From assembly GCA_035542575.1 (NCBI GenBank), contig DATKLE010000014.1, positions 1 through 64,000 on the forward strand: 64,000 nt of DNA, given 5' to 3'. Source of the DNA: JAIQET01 sp035542575 (GTDB lineage Bacteria > Acidobacteriota > Terriglobia > Terriglobales > Acidobacteriaceae). The notes beneath the pieces were generated by a model, which saw only the letters and a list, made by a program, of their open reading frames with translations, was not told where the DNA came from and searched no databases. Positions 8,101 through 17,999 of the stretch are shown here, piece by piece (position 1 is the stretch's first letter; the number at the start of each line of letters is the position of its first letter). The translations under genes were made by a program, and so were the position numbers.

Positions 8101-9327
8101 CTAATTCAGCCCTGGATCTCCCGGCAGGGGGTGCGTGGCCTCTGCCGCGTGCGGCACCAGTTGCCGATAGACCGCCGTGGGTACGCTGGTCTGCCAGTAG
8201 CCTGCGGTCTTGGCGAATCCCACGATGCCGAAGAACAACGCGGCGATGCCGACGGCCATGGCCCAGGCAGGCATGGTCGGTGCCAAAGGCCGGGGAACAC
8301 AAGGTCCCTCGACTTCAGGCTGCGATTCGTGACCGAATCGCACCCTTCCGCTCGGGATGACAGGGGTTAGAACGCGAGGCAGCGACATCTGCAGCGCTCC
8401 CTGCGCCGGGCAAACAGCTACGCATTCCAGACAACCCGTGCACTCGGCGGACTTGATGGTCACCAGCTTGTCCACGGGGAGGGCTGAGGGACAAGCCTTG
8501 GCACACTTGGCGCAATCAATGCACGCCGAGGAGTCGCGGCGGATGCGCAGCGGGCTGAACAGCGACGTCAGCCCCAGCAGCGCGCCGTAGGGACACAGGT
8601 AGCGGCACCAGAAATTCTGCACCAACACCGATGCCAGCATCAGCACGCCGATCACGATTAGCCCGGTCTCGCCGATAAAACGGAAGAAGTTCAGCATCTT
8701 GACGTCCGCGATCACTCCGTAGGGGCTGCGCATGAAGCCTTCGATTGCGCCCGCCGACATGGTCGAGACCGCCCACACGAAGAATCCCAGCAGCAGGTAC
8801 TTCAACCCGCGCAGCGGGATGTCCAGCCAGCGCGGCAGATGAAAGTTGCGGCGGAAGATTTTCTGGCCCGCCCGCCACAGATATTCCGAAATCGTTCCCA
8901 CCGGGCACAGCCAGCTGCAAAACGCCTTGCGAAACAGGAATGCCATCGCGGCGAAGGTGATCAGCAGAAACATGGCTGCCGGATGCATGGCCGGTACATG
9001 TCCGGTCAGCAGCCAGTACTTGAAGTTCATCATGCCGGCGATGGGGAGATAGCCTTCGACTCCGGCGGGGCGGGCGACTGCTGGTGCCGCGCCGCCGGTT
9101 TCAAAGTGACGCACCCAGTGGTAAAACGTCCACCCCAGGTACAGATTCAGCAGCAGAAAACCGCCCTGAAAGCTGCGGCGTATCGCCTGCGAGTAATCGC
9201 GCTCGGCGCGGCGGACGAGTTTTTTCTTCGGCTTGCCGGGAATTGGTTTTGGAATCTCCGGCCGCGGCGTAGGAGGCAGCAGCGGCGGCAGTTCGGGGAT
9301 GATTTCGGTATGAAGTTGGGTGGCCAT
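8101..9327 (-). CDS. Membrane-bound 4Fe-4S polyferredoxin (NapH/CcoG-like)
   Basis: The 408-residue protein has a proline-rich cytoplasmic N-terminus and about five membrane helices. Two CxxxCP motifs are present (CSWLCPVG at 137-144 and CRYLCPYG at 241-248), as are two ferredoxin-type clusters (C269/C272/C275/C279 and C296/C299/C302/C306). This is the COG0348 arrangement seen in NapH-like quinol oxidases and related electron-transfer proteins. No reductase partner is adjacent, so the electron acceptor is unknown. Residues of about 322-343, just after the second cluster and before the last helix, are encoded by a copy of the dispersed 'gtcatcccgagc' repeat, giving this protein a lineage-specific linker. 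Confidence 0.88.
   Translation of the reverse strand: MATQLHTEIIPELPPLLPPTPRPEIPKPIPGKPKKKLVRRAERDYSQAIRRSFQGGFLLLNLYLGWTFYHWVRHFETGGAAPAVARPAGVEGYLPIAGMMNFKYWLLTGHVPAMHPAAMFLLITFAAMAFLFRKAFCSWLCPVGTISEYLWRAGQKIFRRNFHLPRWLDIPLRGLKYLLLGFFVWAVSTMSAGAIEGFMRSPYGVIADVKMLNFFRFIGETGLIVIGVLMLASVLVQNFWCRYLCPYGALLGLTSLFSPLRIRRDSSACIDCAKCAKACPSALPVDKLVTIKSAECTGCLECVAVCPAQGALQMSLPRVLTPVIPSGRVRFGHESQPEVEGPCVPRPLAPTMPAWAMAVGIAALFFGIVGFAKTAGYWQTSVPTAVYRQLVPHAAEATHPLPGDPGLN
8300..8361 (-). repeat. Dispersed 'gtcatcccgagc' repeat inside a coding sequence
   Basis: Read on the minus strand, the segment begins gtcatcccgagc and ends gagggaccttg. The same two end motifs occur in the intergenic copy at 9633-9739, and related copies are at 18440-18476 and 51892-51940. 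Here the element lies in frame within the polyferredoxin gene and contributes linker residues. Confidence 0.6.
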
Positions 9328-9501
9328 AGCCTCACCAGATCATCCCCAGCCTATCTGGCGGCGTCACCGGACGCTGTGACTTTAATCACAGGCAAGTCAA
9401 GTCCGCAACTTGCGGCAGCTCCGGCGGTTAGGTGGCCTCGGCCCTTGCAGCAGCTCTGGCTGTTTGGGCGGCGTCTGAGTCCCGAGGAGGCAACACTCCC
9501 A

Positions 9502-9546
9502 GCCCCGAAGGGGCGGGAGAATAAAGCCCGGGGCGTAAGCCCCGGG
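9502..9546. repeat. Pair of short GC-rich palindromes
   Basis: Two hairpins lie side by side: GCCCC-gaa-GGGGC at 9502-9514 and CCCGGGGC-gtaa-GCCCCGGG at 9527-9546. They resemble the REP-like hairpins at 14457-14560 and are typical of dispersed extragenic palindromes. No T-tract follows, so they are not obvious terminators. Confidence 0.6.
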
Positions 9547-9632
9547 TAAGGAAGGGAGAATGAGCGAGTCCCGGTGGGACGACAGAAACGTCCGCCGGTA
9601 GGTCCTGGCTTCTTGCTTCTTAGAGGTTCGGC

Positions 9633-9739
9633 GTCATTCTGAGCCCGGGAGGGCGAAGAATCCGGCGCGCACCGGCGACTGCCGCGTTCGAGTGTAATGC
9701 CGCCCCGCGCAAGGTCCCTCGCCTGGCGGCTCGGGATGA
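9633..9739. repeat. Dispersed repeat with inverted ends
   Basis: The segment opens with gtcattctgagc and closes with gctcgggatgac, which is nearly the inverse of its opening, so the ends can pair. It contains the caaggtccctcgcc motif also found in the copy at 8300-8361. It lies just upstream of the cyclase gene. Confidence 0.6.
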
Positions 9740-9768
9740 CGCCTTTCGGATGGAGTACCCTAAGCAGC

Positions 9769-10422
9769 ATGCTCATCGATCTCAGCCACCGCCTCGAACC
9801 GGGCATGCCCTCGTATCCCGGGCTCCCGGAGCCCAGGTTCCACACCTTCCTCGCCCACGGCGATGCCGCCAAGCACGCGCACTATGCGCCGGGTACCAGC
9901 TTCCAGATTGCCGCCTACGAACTCGGCGGCAATACCGGCACCTACGTGGACGCGCCTTTCCATCGGTATCTCGACGGCGCCGACCTGGCCGATGTTCCAC
10001 TGGACCGACTGGCGGACCTGCCGGGCGTGGTGTTCGCCGCCCCGGGAGACGGCCCCATCGAAGCCCGGGTATTTTCCGGCATAGCCGTGCGCGGGAAAGC
10101 CGTGCTGGTGCACACCGGATGGGCGAAGCACTGGGGATCGAGCGGCTATTTCCGCTCCGGCCCCTTCCTCACCGCGTCCGCCTGCGAGCACCTGGTGCAC
10201 GCCGGTGCGGCGCTGGTAGGAATTGACTGCGCCAACATTGACAACATGCAGGACCCGGCGCGTCCGGCGCATTCCATCCTGCTGAAGGCCGGCATCCCGA
10301 TCGTGGAGCACCTGCGGGGATTGGAGCAGTTGAGCGGGCGGGAGTTTCGCGTCTTTGCTGCGCCGCCCGCGATTCGGGGAGGTACGTCGTTTCCGGTAAG
10401 GGCGCTGGCCGTGTGCGAGTAG
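9769..10422 (+). CDS. Cyclase family (kynurenine formamidase-like) protein
   Basis: The start is placed at the ATG at 9769, giving MLIDLSHRLEPGMPSYPG, which is how this family normally begins; longer frames run into repeat sequence. The 217-residue protein has the cyclase fold signature with a TGTxxDAPFH core. In metal-dependent members the core reads HxGTHxD, and both histidines bind metal. Here these positions are N55 and Y59, while D61 and H65 are kept. It may therefore bind metal differently or use another chemistry. Later motifs (VLVHTGWAKHW, GIDCANIDN) fit the family. It is single, with no catabolic neighbours. Confidence 0.85.
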   Translation: MLIDLSHRLEPGMPSYPGLPEPRFHTFLAHGDAAKHAHYAPGTSFQIAAYELGGNTGTYVDAPFHRYLDGADLADVPLDRLADLPGVVFAAPGDGPIEARVFSGIAVRGKAVLVHTGWAKHWGSSGYFRSGPFLTASACEHLVHAGAALVGIDCANIDNMQDPARPAHSILLKAGIPIVEHLRGLEQLSGREFRVFAAPPAIRGGTSFPVRALAVCE

Positions 10423-10457
10423 GTTGCTGCCCTCGGCTCGCACGGCGCGAATCGGCT

Positions 10458-10681
10458 TTACTTGAAAATGAAAGCGTAGATCAGGTACAGCGCAACACCA
10501 GCGAATATCAGGCCGCAGATCGACATCTGCATCCGGTTCCAATCCTTCCGTAGCTCACCGCCATTAGGCTGCGTGCGAAGTGCCGCATACCCCAGTCTGG
10601 ATTGAATGTGCACCCAATGCCAATCGCGGCAAATGCAAAGAGCATCGCAAGAACGAGCGCGCCTTTCGCCAAATCAAGCAT
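10458..10681 (-). pseudogene. Two-helix small membrane protein interrupted by a one-base frameshift
   Basis: A strong AGGAGGTGG lies nine bases before the ATG at 10681. The first frame reads MLDLAKGALVLAMLFAFAAI and continues to MRHFARSL near 10565. It then runs into a nonsense tail, whereas the -1 frame continues smoothly as NGGELRKDWNRMQMSICGLI and a second hydrophobic helix ending LYLIYAFIFK, with TAA at 10458-10460. Restoring one base would give a 74-residue protein with two membrane helices. It is either a recent pseudogene, a sequencing error or, less likely, programmed frameshifting. The function is unknown. Confidence 0.6.
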
Positions 10682-10805
10682 CTTTGTAATCCACCTCCTA
10701 TTGTAAATGCATCTGGAAATATCGCTCTTGGCCGCCGGGTCGGCGGAACTCCCACGGGCCAACCTCAAGGTTTCACGTGCTAAAATCACATGAGCCGTTC
10801 CCACC

Positions 10806-11939
10806 ATGCTGCCTGACATACAAAACCTGATGGAACTGCAGCAGGCCGACCGGGAGATCCTGCGCCTGAAGGACGAGATCGCCGCCCTGCCCAAGCGGGT
10901 GGCGGCCATTGAAGAGAAGCTGGCCGGCACCAAGGCCGTGCTGGAAAAGGCCAAGGCAGACGTCAAGGCCGACGAAGCTTCCCGCCGCAAGTTCGAAACT
11001 GCCATCACCGACCTGCAGGGGAAGATCTCCAAGTACCGTGACCAGTCGCTCGACGTCAAAACCAACGAGCAGTACAAGGCGCTGCTGCACGAAATCCAGT
11101 TCGCTGAGCAGGAAATCCGCGGCAACGAGGACAAGATCCTGGAGCTGATGATCAACGCCGAGAACCGCGAGAAATCCGTCAAGGCGGCCGAAAAGGAACT
11201 GAAGGAAGAGACGGCGGAGATCGAAAAAGAAAAAGCCGAAGCCCGCCAGCGCACCGCCGAAGACGAAAAGCAGTTGGCCGAGTGGAACGCCAAGCGCGAC
11301 ACGGCTCGGGCTGCGGTGGATGCGGACCTGCTCCGCCACTACGATCGCGTCGCGAAGTTTCGCCGCACCGGGCTGGCCGAAGCGCGCGCGCAGAAGTGCA
11401 TGGGCTGCCAGGTGATGCTGCGTCCGCAGACCTACAACGAGATTCGCGGCGGGAATATCCTCATGTGCGAATCCTGCCAGAGGATTCTGTACTTTGATCC
11501 TGCGCATGAAGTGGTGGCGGAACCTGCCGACGCGCCGCACCGCCGCCGGCGGCCGCGTCCCAAGGCCGACGCGCCGCAGGCGTGGTTCTACCGCGCCGAG
11601 TACGGTGAGCACGGCGAGGTGCTGCTGGGATTCGACAACCTCGGCGACAACTCCAGCCGCCGTGTCTATGACTTCAACACCGGCCGCCAGATCGGTGACA
11701 TCCTGATTCGCGAGGGCAAGTATCCGCTGGCCTTTCCCGAGGACCTGACCCCCGAAACGATTCGCCTGAACGGAAGCTGGGATGAGGCCGAGTTGGAATC
11801 CTGGGGGACGGAGATGCCGATGATCGCGCTCGACTCCCTCCACGCCGATCTGCAGGCCGCCCGCACGGATGCCGGAAAGAGCCACGCCGCCAAGCACGAG
11901 GCGGAGGCCGTGACCTCGGAACATCCGGCGGCCAGCTAG
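10806..11939 (+). CDS. C4 zinc-ribbon coiled-coil protein (COG1579 family) with extra C-terminal domain
   Basis: Residues of about 5-180 form a long charged coiled-coil hairpin (LKDEIAALPKRVAAIEEKLA and onward). A zinc ribbon follows, with C198/C201 and C221/C224 (KCMGCQ and CESCQ). This is the COG1579 architecture, thought to bind nucleic acid or act as a scaffold, without a settled function. After the ribbon a basic linker (HRRRRPRPK) leads to an additional domain of about 100 residues containing EYGEHGEVLLGFDNLGDN, which I do not recognise. At 377 residues it is longer than the usual 240, so the C-terminal extension is a fusion. Confidence 0.85.
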   Translation: MLPDIQNLMELQQADREILRLKDEIAALPKRVAAIEEKLAGTKAVLEKAKADVKADEASRRKFETAITDLQGKISKYRDQSLDVKTNEQYKALLHEIQFAEQEIRGNEDKILELMINAENREKSVKAAEKELKEETAEIEKEKAEARQRTAEDEKQLAEWNAKRDTARAAVDADLLRHYDRVAKFRRTGLAEARAQKCMGCQVMLRPQTYNEIRGGNILMCESCQRILYFDPAHEVVAEPADAPHRRRRPRPKADAPQAWFYRAEYGEHGEVLLGFDNLGDNSSRRVYDFNTGRQIGDILIREGKYPLAFPEDLTPETIRLNGSWDEAELESWGTEMPMIALDSLHADLQAARTDAGKSHAAKHEAEAVTSEHPAAS

Positions 11940-11991
11940 GCTTCCCGACACCCTGGATTTCGCGTCCTTTGCGGAATCTTGAGTAGGGATT

Positions 11992-12020
11992 TTGACTTCC
12001 CTCCACCCCTTTCCTACACT
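11992..12020 (+). promoter_or_regulatory. Sigma-70-type promoter for a leaderless toxin-antitoxin mRNA
   Basis: TTGACT (11992-11997) and TACACT (12015-12020) are separated by 17 bases. Transcription would begin about seven bases after the -10 box, essentially at the ATG of the antitoxin at 12027. There is also no Shine-Dalgarno sequence. The mRNA is therefore predicted to be leaderless. Confidence 0.55.
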
Positions 12021-12026
12021 TAGTGC

Positions 12027-12266
12027 ATGGAAGTGAACCTTCGCCCGGAAACCGAGTCCCGTCTGCAGGAGCTGGCCGCCAAAACAGGACGCACGCCCAA
12101 CGATCTGCTCGAGGACGCCATGGCAGGCTATCTGCAAGAGCTGGCTGAGACGCGCGAAATGCTGGATGCCCGCTACGACGACCTCAAGAGCGGACGCGTC
12201 CAGCCACTCGACGGCGAAAAGGCGTTTGCTGAACTGCGACGTAAAAGCCAAGAACGACGCTCATGA
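12027..12266 (+). CDS. ParD-like antitoxin
   Basis: The 79-residue protein begins MEVNLRPETESRLQELAAKT, a ribbon-helix-helix-like DNA-binding N-terminus. It continues into a charged helical tail (YDDLKSGRVQPLDGEKAFAELRRK) of the type that wraps ParE toxins. Its stop overlaps the start of the toxin gene by four bases (ATGA), so translation is coupled. ParD-type antitoxins bind the toxin and repress their own promoter; the promoter just upstream would be the operator region. The assignment rests on size, order and sequence pattern. Confidence 0.8.
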   Translation: MEVNLRPETESRLQELAAKTGRTPNDLLEDAMAGYLQELAETREMLDARYDDLKSGRVQPLDGEKAFAELRRKSQERRS

Positions 12267-12574
12267 ATCGGTTTGTCCTCCACCCGGGGGCTTACGCTGA
12301 CCTCACTGACATTTGGGAATACATCGCCGCTGACAATCTCCAAGCCGCCGACCGCGTAATCGCAGAAATTTACTCCAAGATTCAAGCTTTGATTTCCTTC
12401 CCTCATCAAGGCCATAGTCGTTCTGATCTCACGTCGAGGCCTTTACGATTTCAGGCAGTTCGCGACTATCTGATCGTTTATGCGCCGGACGAAAAGCCTC
12501 TGTCTGTGGTTGCTGTGCTGCATGGGCGCCGCAATCCTCGCGTGGTAGCGGCGATACTTCAAGGAAGACGCTGA
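12263..12574 (+). CDS. ParE/RelE-superfamily toxin
   Basis: The 103-residue basic protein has the family pattern: FVLHPGAYADLTDIWEYIA at the N-terminus, a central SFPHQGHSRSDL, and the C-terminal strand RDYLIVYAPDEKPLSVVAVLHGRR. These features match ParE-type type II toxins. In that family ParE members poison DNA gyrase, whereas RelE members cut mRNA. The sequence suggests ParE because the partner is ParD-like, but the target is not provable here. Overlap with the upstream antitoxin gene fits the usual antitoxin-first order. The locus lies beside core genes and may act as a stabilisation or stress module. Confidence 0.82.
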   Translation: MNRFVLHPGAYADLTDIWEYIAADNLQAADRVIAEIYSKIQALISFPHQGHSRSDLTSRPLRFQAVRDYLIVYAPDEKPLSVVAVLHGRRNPRVVAAILQGRR

Positions 12575-12626
12575 CGCGAGGATGCGAAAACCGATAGCGT
12601 CGGGGACTGAGGTTTAAGATTGTCAT

Positions 12627-13823
12627 ATGCCCAGGCCATCTGCCGTCTCGTCAGCCGGATTACCGGTCGTCAGGATCTCGCGCCGGGGAGCGAGCCGCCT
12701 GCAGGATGGCCACGTCTGGGTCTACCGGTCCGACGTTTCGGCAAATTCGGTGCCTCCGGGCGCGCTGGTAAGCGTGGCCGATGAGCGAGGCAAGCCCCTG
12801 GGGACGGCGCTCTACAGCAGCTCCTCGCAAATTGCTATCCGGATGCTCGCGCGTGAGGGCGTGACGGACCTCAACGCCTTGCTGCGGGAGCGCATCCAAA
12901 CCGCCCTCGCCTACCGCGAGCAGGTGGTGCGGGATACCGACGCCTATCGCCTCGTCTTCAGCGAAGCCGACTTCCTCCCCGGGCTGATTGTGGACCGCTA
13001 CAACGACCTGCTCTCCCTCCAGGTGCTCACCCAGGCGATGGACGCCGAACCGGTGCGGCAGACGGTGGTCTCCGAGCTGGATGAGAAGCTGCATCCGGCG
13101 GCGATTGCCGAGCGGGTCGATCCCAGAGTGCGGGAACTGGAGCAGCTTCCACCACGATCCTCCGGACTCATTCGCGGCGAGAAGAGCAGCACAGTTTTCT
13201 CGATGAATGGGGTGAAATTTCACTACGACGCGTTGCAGGGACAGAAGACCGGAGCGTTTCTCGATCAGCGCGAGAACTACGCCGCGGCCGCCCAGTATGC
13301 CCATGGCGAGGCGCTCGATGTCTTCTGCTATCAGGGTGGCTTCGCCCTGCACCTGGTGCCGCGCTGCTCAACCGTGACCGGGGTGGACAGCTCGCGTCCC
13401 GCGCTGGAAGTTGCGGAGCAGAACGCGGCGCTGAATGGCCGGGAGATTGAGTGGATCGAGGGCAACGCCTTTGACCTGCTCAAGGACTACGCCACCGCCG
13501 GACGCCAGTACGACACCATCGTCCTGGACCCGCCCGCGTTCGCCAAGAGCAAGCGCACCCTGGACACCGCCCTGCGCGGCTACAAGGAACTCAACCTGCG
13601 CGCGCTGAAGATGCTCCGGCCGGGGGGAATCCTGGTCACCTGCTCGTGCTCCTACCACGTCACCCTGACGGACTTCCTTGCGGTGCTGGCCAGCGCGGCC
13701 AGCGACGCCCACCGCAAGGCGCGCATCGTGGAAATCCGGGGCCAGGCCCGAGATCATCCAATCCTATTGAACGTGCCCGAAACTGGCTACCTTAAGGCCG
13801 TTGTTGCCAACATAAGTTATTGA
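12627..13823 (+). CDS. rlmI: Class I SAM-dependent rRNA methyltransferase, RlmI-like
   Basis: The 398-residue protein has an N-terminal PUA-like domain (RISRRGASRLQDGHVWVYRSDV), a linker, and a Rossmann methyltransferase domain. The SAM-binding acidic motif is VDSSRPALEVAEQNAALNG, the catalytic/target motif is TIVLDPPAFAKSK, and a second cysteine-containing motif is VTCSCSYH. The architecture is that of RlmI (YccW), which makes 5-methylcytosine at position 1962 of 23S rRNA. Substrate specificity is inferred from family architecture. It follows the toxin gene by 52 bases and probably has its own promoter (TAAGAT at 12615-12620, without an obvious -35). Confidence 0.85.
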   Translation: MPRPSAVSSAGLPVVRISRRGASRLQDGHVWVYRSDVSANSVPPGALVSVADERGKPLGTALYSSSSQIAIRMLAREGVTDLNALLRERIQTALAYREQVVRDTDAYRLVFSEADFLPGLIVDRYNDLLSLQVLTQAMDAEPVRQTVVSELDEKLHPAAIAERVDPRVRELEQLPPRSSGLIRGEKSSTVFSMNGVKFHYDALQGQKTGAFLDQRENYAAAAQYAHGEALDVFCYQGGFALHLVPRCSTVTGVDSSRPALEVAEQNAALNGREIEWIEGNAFDLLKDYATAGRQYDTIVLDPPAFAKSKRTLDTALRGYKELNLRALKMLRPGGILVTCSCSYHVTLTDFLAVLASAASDAHRKARIVEIRGQARDHPILLNVPETGYLKAVVANISY

Positions 13824-13843
13824 AAAACATAATATTTAAATTA

Positions 13844-13872
13844 TTGACAATAACACACTAAGCTTTTATGAT
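13844..13872 (+). promoter_or_regulatory. Near-consensus sigma-70 promoter for hsp20
   Basis: A perfect TTGACA (13844-13849) is followed after exactly 17 bases by TATGAT (13867-13872), which matches TATAAT at five of six positions. The surrounding DNA is AT-rich. I see no CIRCE (TTAGCACTC-N9-GAGTGCTAA) element. The leader of about 70 bases ends in AAGGAGG, ten bases before the hsp20 ATG. Confidence 0.75.
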
Positions 13873-13948
13873 TCTTGTACGCTAACCTGATCATCAAAGG
13901 AAGCGACAGACGCTATCTACCTAGATCTCAGAAGGAGGAAGTAAAGTC

Positions 13949-14440
13949 ATGACCGTTTTGACCCGTTGGGAGCCTTTCCGTGAGTTCACCACCCTGCAGG
14001 ACCGCATGAACCGGTTGTTCCGGGACTCGTTCGGGCCTGAGGCCAGCGAGGAAGCGCTGACCACCACGCGCTTTGCTCCGCTGGTGGACGTGTACGAGGA
14101 CGAGCACAACATCACTTTGAAGATTGAAGTCCCGGGCATCGAGGAAAAAGACATTGATGTCCGCATTGAGAACAACACCCTGACCGTGCACGGCGAGCGC
14201 AAGTTCGAGAAGGAAGAGAAAGAGGAGAACTTCCGCCGCATCGAGCGGCAGTATGGCAGCTTCACCCGCACCTTCACCCTGCCCAACACGGTGGATGCCG
14301 ACAAGATCACGGCCAACTACGACAAGGGCGTGCTGAAGATCGCCCTGGCCAAGAAGGCCGAAGCCAAGCCCAAGCAGATCAAAGTGAACGTGGGCAGCGA
14401 GAAGACCCTGGAAGGCAAGGGGCCGGGCAAGGCGGCGTAA
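13949..14440 (+). CDS. Small heat shock protein, Hsp20/alpha-crystallin family
   Basis: The 163-residue chaperone has a short N-terminal arm (TRWEPFREFTTLQDRMNRLF) and an alpha-crystallin domain at about residues 42-140. It contains the beta-strand pattern VDVYEDEHNITLKIEVPGI and the conserved FTRTFTLPNTVD and ANYDKGVLKIALAK segments. A C-terminal extension is rich in lysine. Such proteins form oligomers that hold unfolding proteins for refolding by DnaK and ClpB; clpB lies about 1 kb downstream in the same direction, which suits the role, though an unrelated pair lies between them. Strong SD and strong promoter imply high expression. Confidence 0.93.
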   Translation: MTVLTRWEPFREFTTLQDRMNRLFRDSFGPEASEEALTTTRFAPLVDVYEDEHNITLKIEVPGIEEKDIDVRIENNTLTVHGERKFEKEEKEENFRRIERQYGSFTRTFTLPNTVDADKITANYDKGVLKIALAKKAEAKPKQIKVNVGSEKTLEGKGPGKAA

Positions 14441-14456
14441 GGCACAAATCGCGTAG

Positions 14457-14560
14457 GGGCGGCGGCCTCGGCCGCCCAACCGATTGAATCAAGGGAAAAC
14501 GGGAAGGGCACGGCTTCAGCCGTGCCGAGAGGATTACACTAACGCGGGGGCTTCAGCCCC
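14457..14560. repeat. Cluster of three REP-like palindromes after hsp20
   Basis: Three hairpins follow one another: GGGCGGC/GCCGCCC (14457-14477), GGCACGGC-ttca-GCCGTGCC (14507-14526) and GGGGC-ttca-GCCCC (14547-14560). The repeated TTCA loop is characteristic. There is no T-tract, so they are probably extragenic palindromes. They could still protect the 3' end of the hsp20 mRNA. Confidence 0.6.
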
Positions 14561-14625
14561 TGAGGGAGGCCGGGGCTTTGCCTCGGCCTCTGCTGTTAGG
14601 TAACAATGCTGGCAGGGAAAATCCT

Positions 14626-15141
14626 GTGAAGGCCACGCTGGAGCTTATCAACCAGATGCAGGCCGATGGCGTCATTGGAAAGTACGCCATTGGGGGGGCT
14701 GTGGGTGCGACTTTCTATCTGGCGCCTGCAGCAACTGTTGATTTGGACCTATTTGTCACCCTACCGAAAGCGAGCGGACTGCTGGTTAGCCTTTCACCGA
14801 TTTACGACTACCTGAAATCGCATGGTGGCACGGAGCAGGATGAGTACATTGTGGTCAAGGAATGGCCGGTTCAGTTCCTTATGCCTGGCAACGCGCTCCA
14901 GGAAGAAGCCGTCAATCAGGCTGTCTCAACTAGCGTTGAGGGCGTCCCCACGCGAGTGATCTCAGCGGAACATCTGGTTGCGATTGCTCTCGAGACGGGC
15001 CGCGCGAAGGATCACACGCGGATTCTACAGTTCGTCGAGCAAGGTGCGGTTGATCGTAATAAGCTCAAAGCTGTTTTGGAACGCCATGGACTGTCAACCA
15101 CGTGGAATCAGTTCGAACGGAAGTTTCTGCAAGGAGCGTAA
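14626..15141 (+). CDS. Nucleotidyltransferase, AbiEii-like
   Basis: The start is taken as GTG at 14626 after an AGGGA site, giving 171 residues beginning MKATLELINQMQ. The N-terminal fold shows the nucleotidyltransferase signature GG (in KYAIGGAVGATFY) followed by DLDLFV, whose two aspartates would bind metal. The C-terminal part contains SAEHLVAIALETGRAKDHTRI, the helix typical of AbiEii/DUF1814-type nucleotidyltransferases. Such proteins act as type IV toxins or phage-defence factors that modify tRNA. The stop codon overlaps the start of a small basic partner gene by one base (TAATG), which supports a two-gene unit. Toxin function is inference. Confidence 0.72.
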   Translation: MKATLELINQMQADGVIGKYAIGGAVGATFYLAPAATVDLDLFVTLPKASGLLVSLSPIYDYLKSHGGTEQDEYIVVKEWPVQFLMPGNALQEEAVNQAVSTSVEGVPTRVISAEHLVAIALETGRAKDHTRILQFVEQGAVDRNKLKAVLERHGLSTTWNQFERKFLQGA

Positions 15142-15299
15142 TGAGCAAACCGAAATTGCAGGCGCGCCTCGCGGCGCTCAGCTTTTCTGAGAAGATCAAG
15201 ATTCTGGAGAAGCTGCGCGATCGAGAGAAGGCAATTGCCGCGAGTGGGCTTCGGCGCGGATCGGCTGCAGGCCAAAAGAAGGCGTCAAAGAGGAACTGA
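15141..15299 (+). CDS. Small basic partner of the nucleotidyltransferase
   Basis: The 52-residue protein begins at the ATG overlapping the previous stop, with GGAG eight bases upstream. It is helical and strongly basic: MSKPKLQARLAALSFSEKIK, then ILEKLRDREKAIAASG, and a lysine-rich tail KKASKRN. I do not recognise a named family. The position and coupling suggest a cognate antitoxin or substrate adaptor for the nucleotidyltransferase. The order is toxin-like gene first, opposite to AbiEi-AbiEii. This role is inferred from context only. Confidence 0.6.
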   Translation: MSKPKLQARLAALSFSEKIKILEKLRDREKAIAASGLRRGSAAGQKKASKRN

Positions 15300-15335
15300 C
15301 ACGCAGGTCTTTGTGCATTGGATTGGGAGAAGATC

Positions 15336-17987
<2,652 letters not shown>

Positions 17988-17999
17988 CGCCGGCCCTCA

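Larger units (their letters stand above)
9328..9768. other. Repeat-rich intergenic region
   Basis: This gap of 441 bases between the divergent polyferredoxin and cyclase genes has no convincing gene. It contains two perfect short palindromes (9502-9514 and 9527-9546) and a copy of the dispersed 'gtcatcccgagc' element (9633-9739). It must also hold promoters for both flanking genes, but none is recognisable. Confidence 0.6.

Noticed and set aside
10773..12251. 492-codon open frame on the minus strand opposite the zinc-ribbon gene
   Set aside because: It mirrors the GC-rich third-codon pattern of the plus-strand gene, has no family likeness, and overlaps the clear coiled-coil and zinc-ribbon protein.
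14457..14477. Terminator for hsp20
   Set aside because: The hairpin has no T-tract and belongs to a cluster of similar extragenic palindromes.
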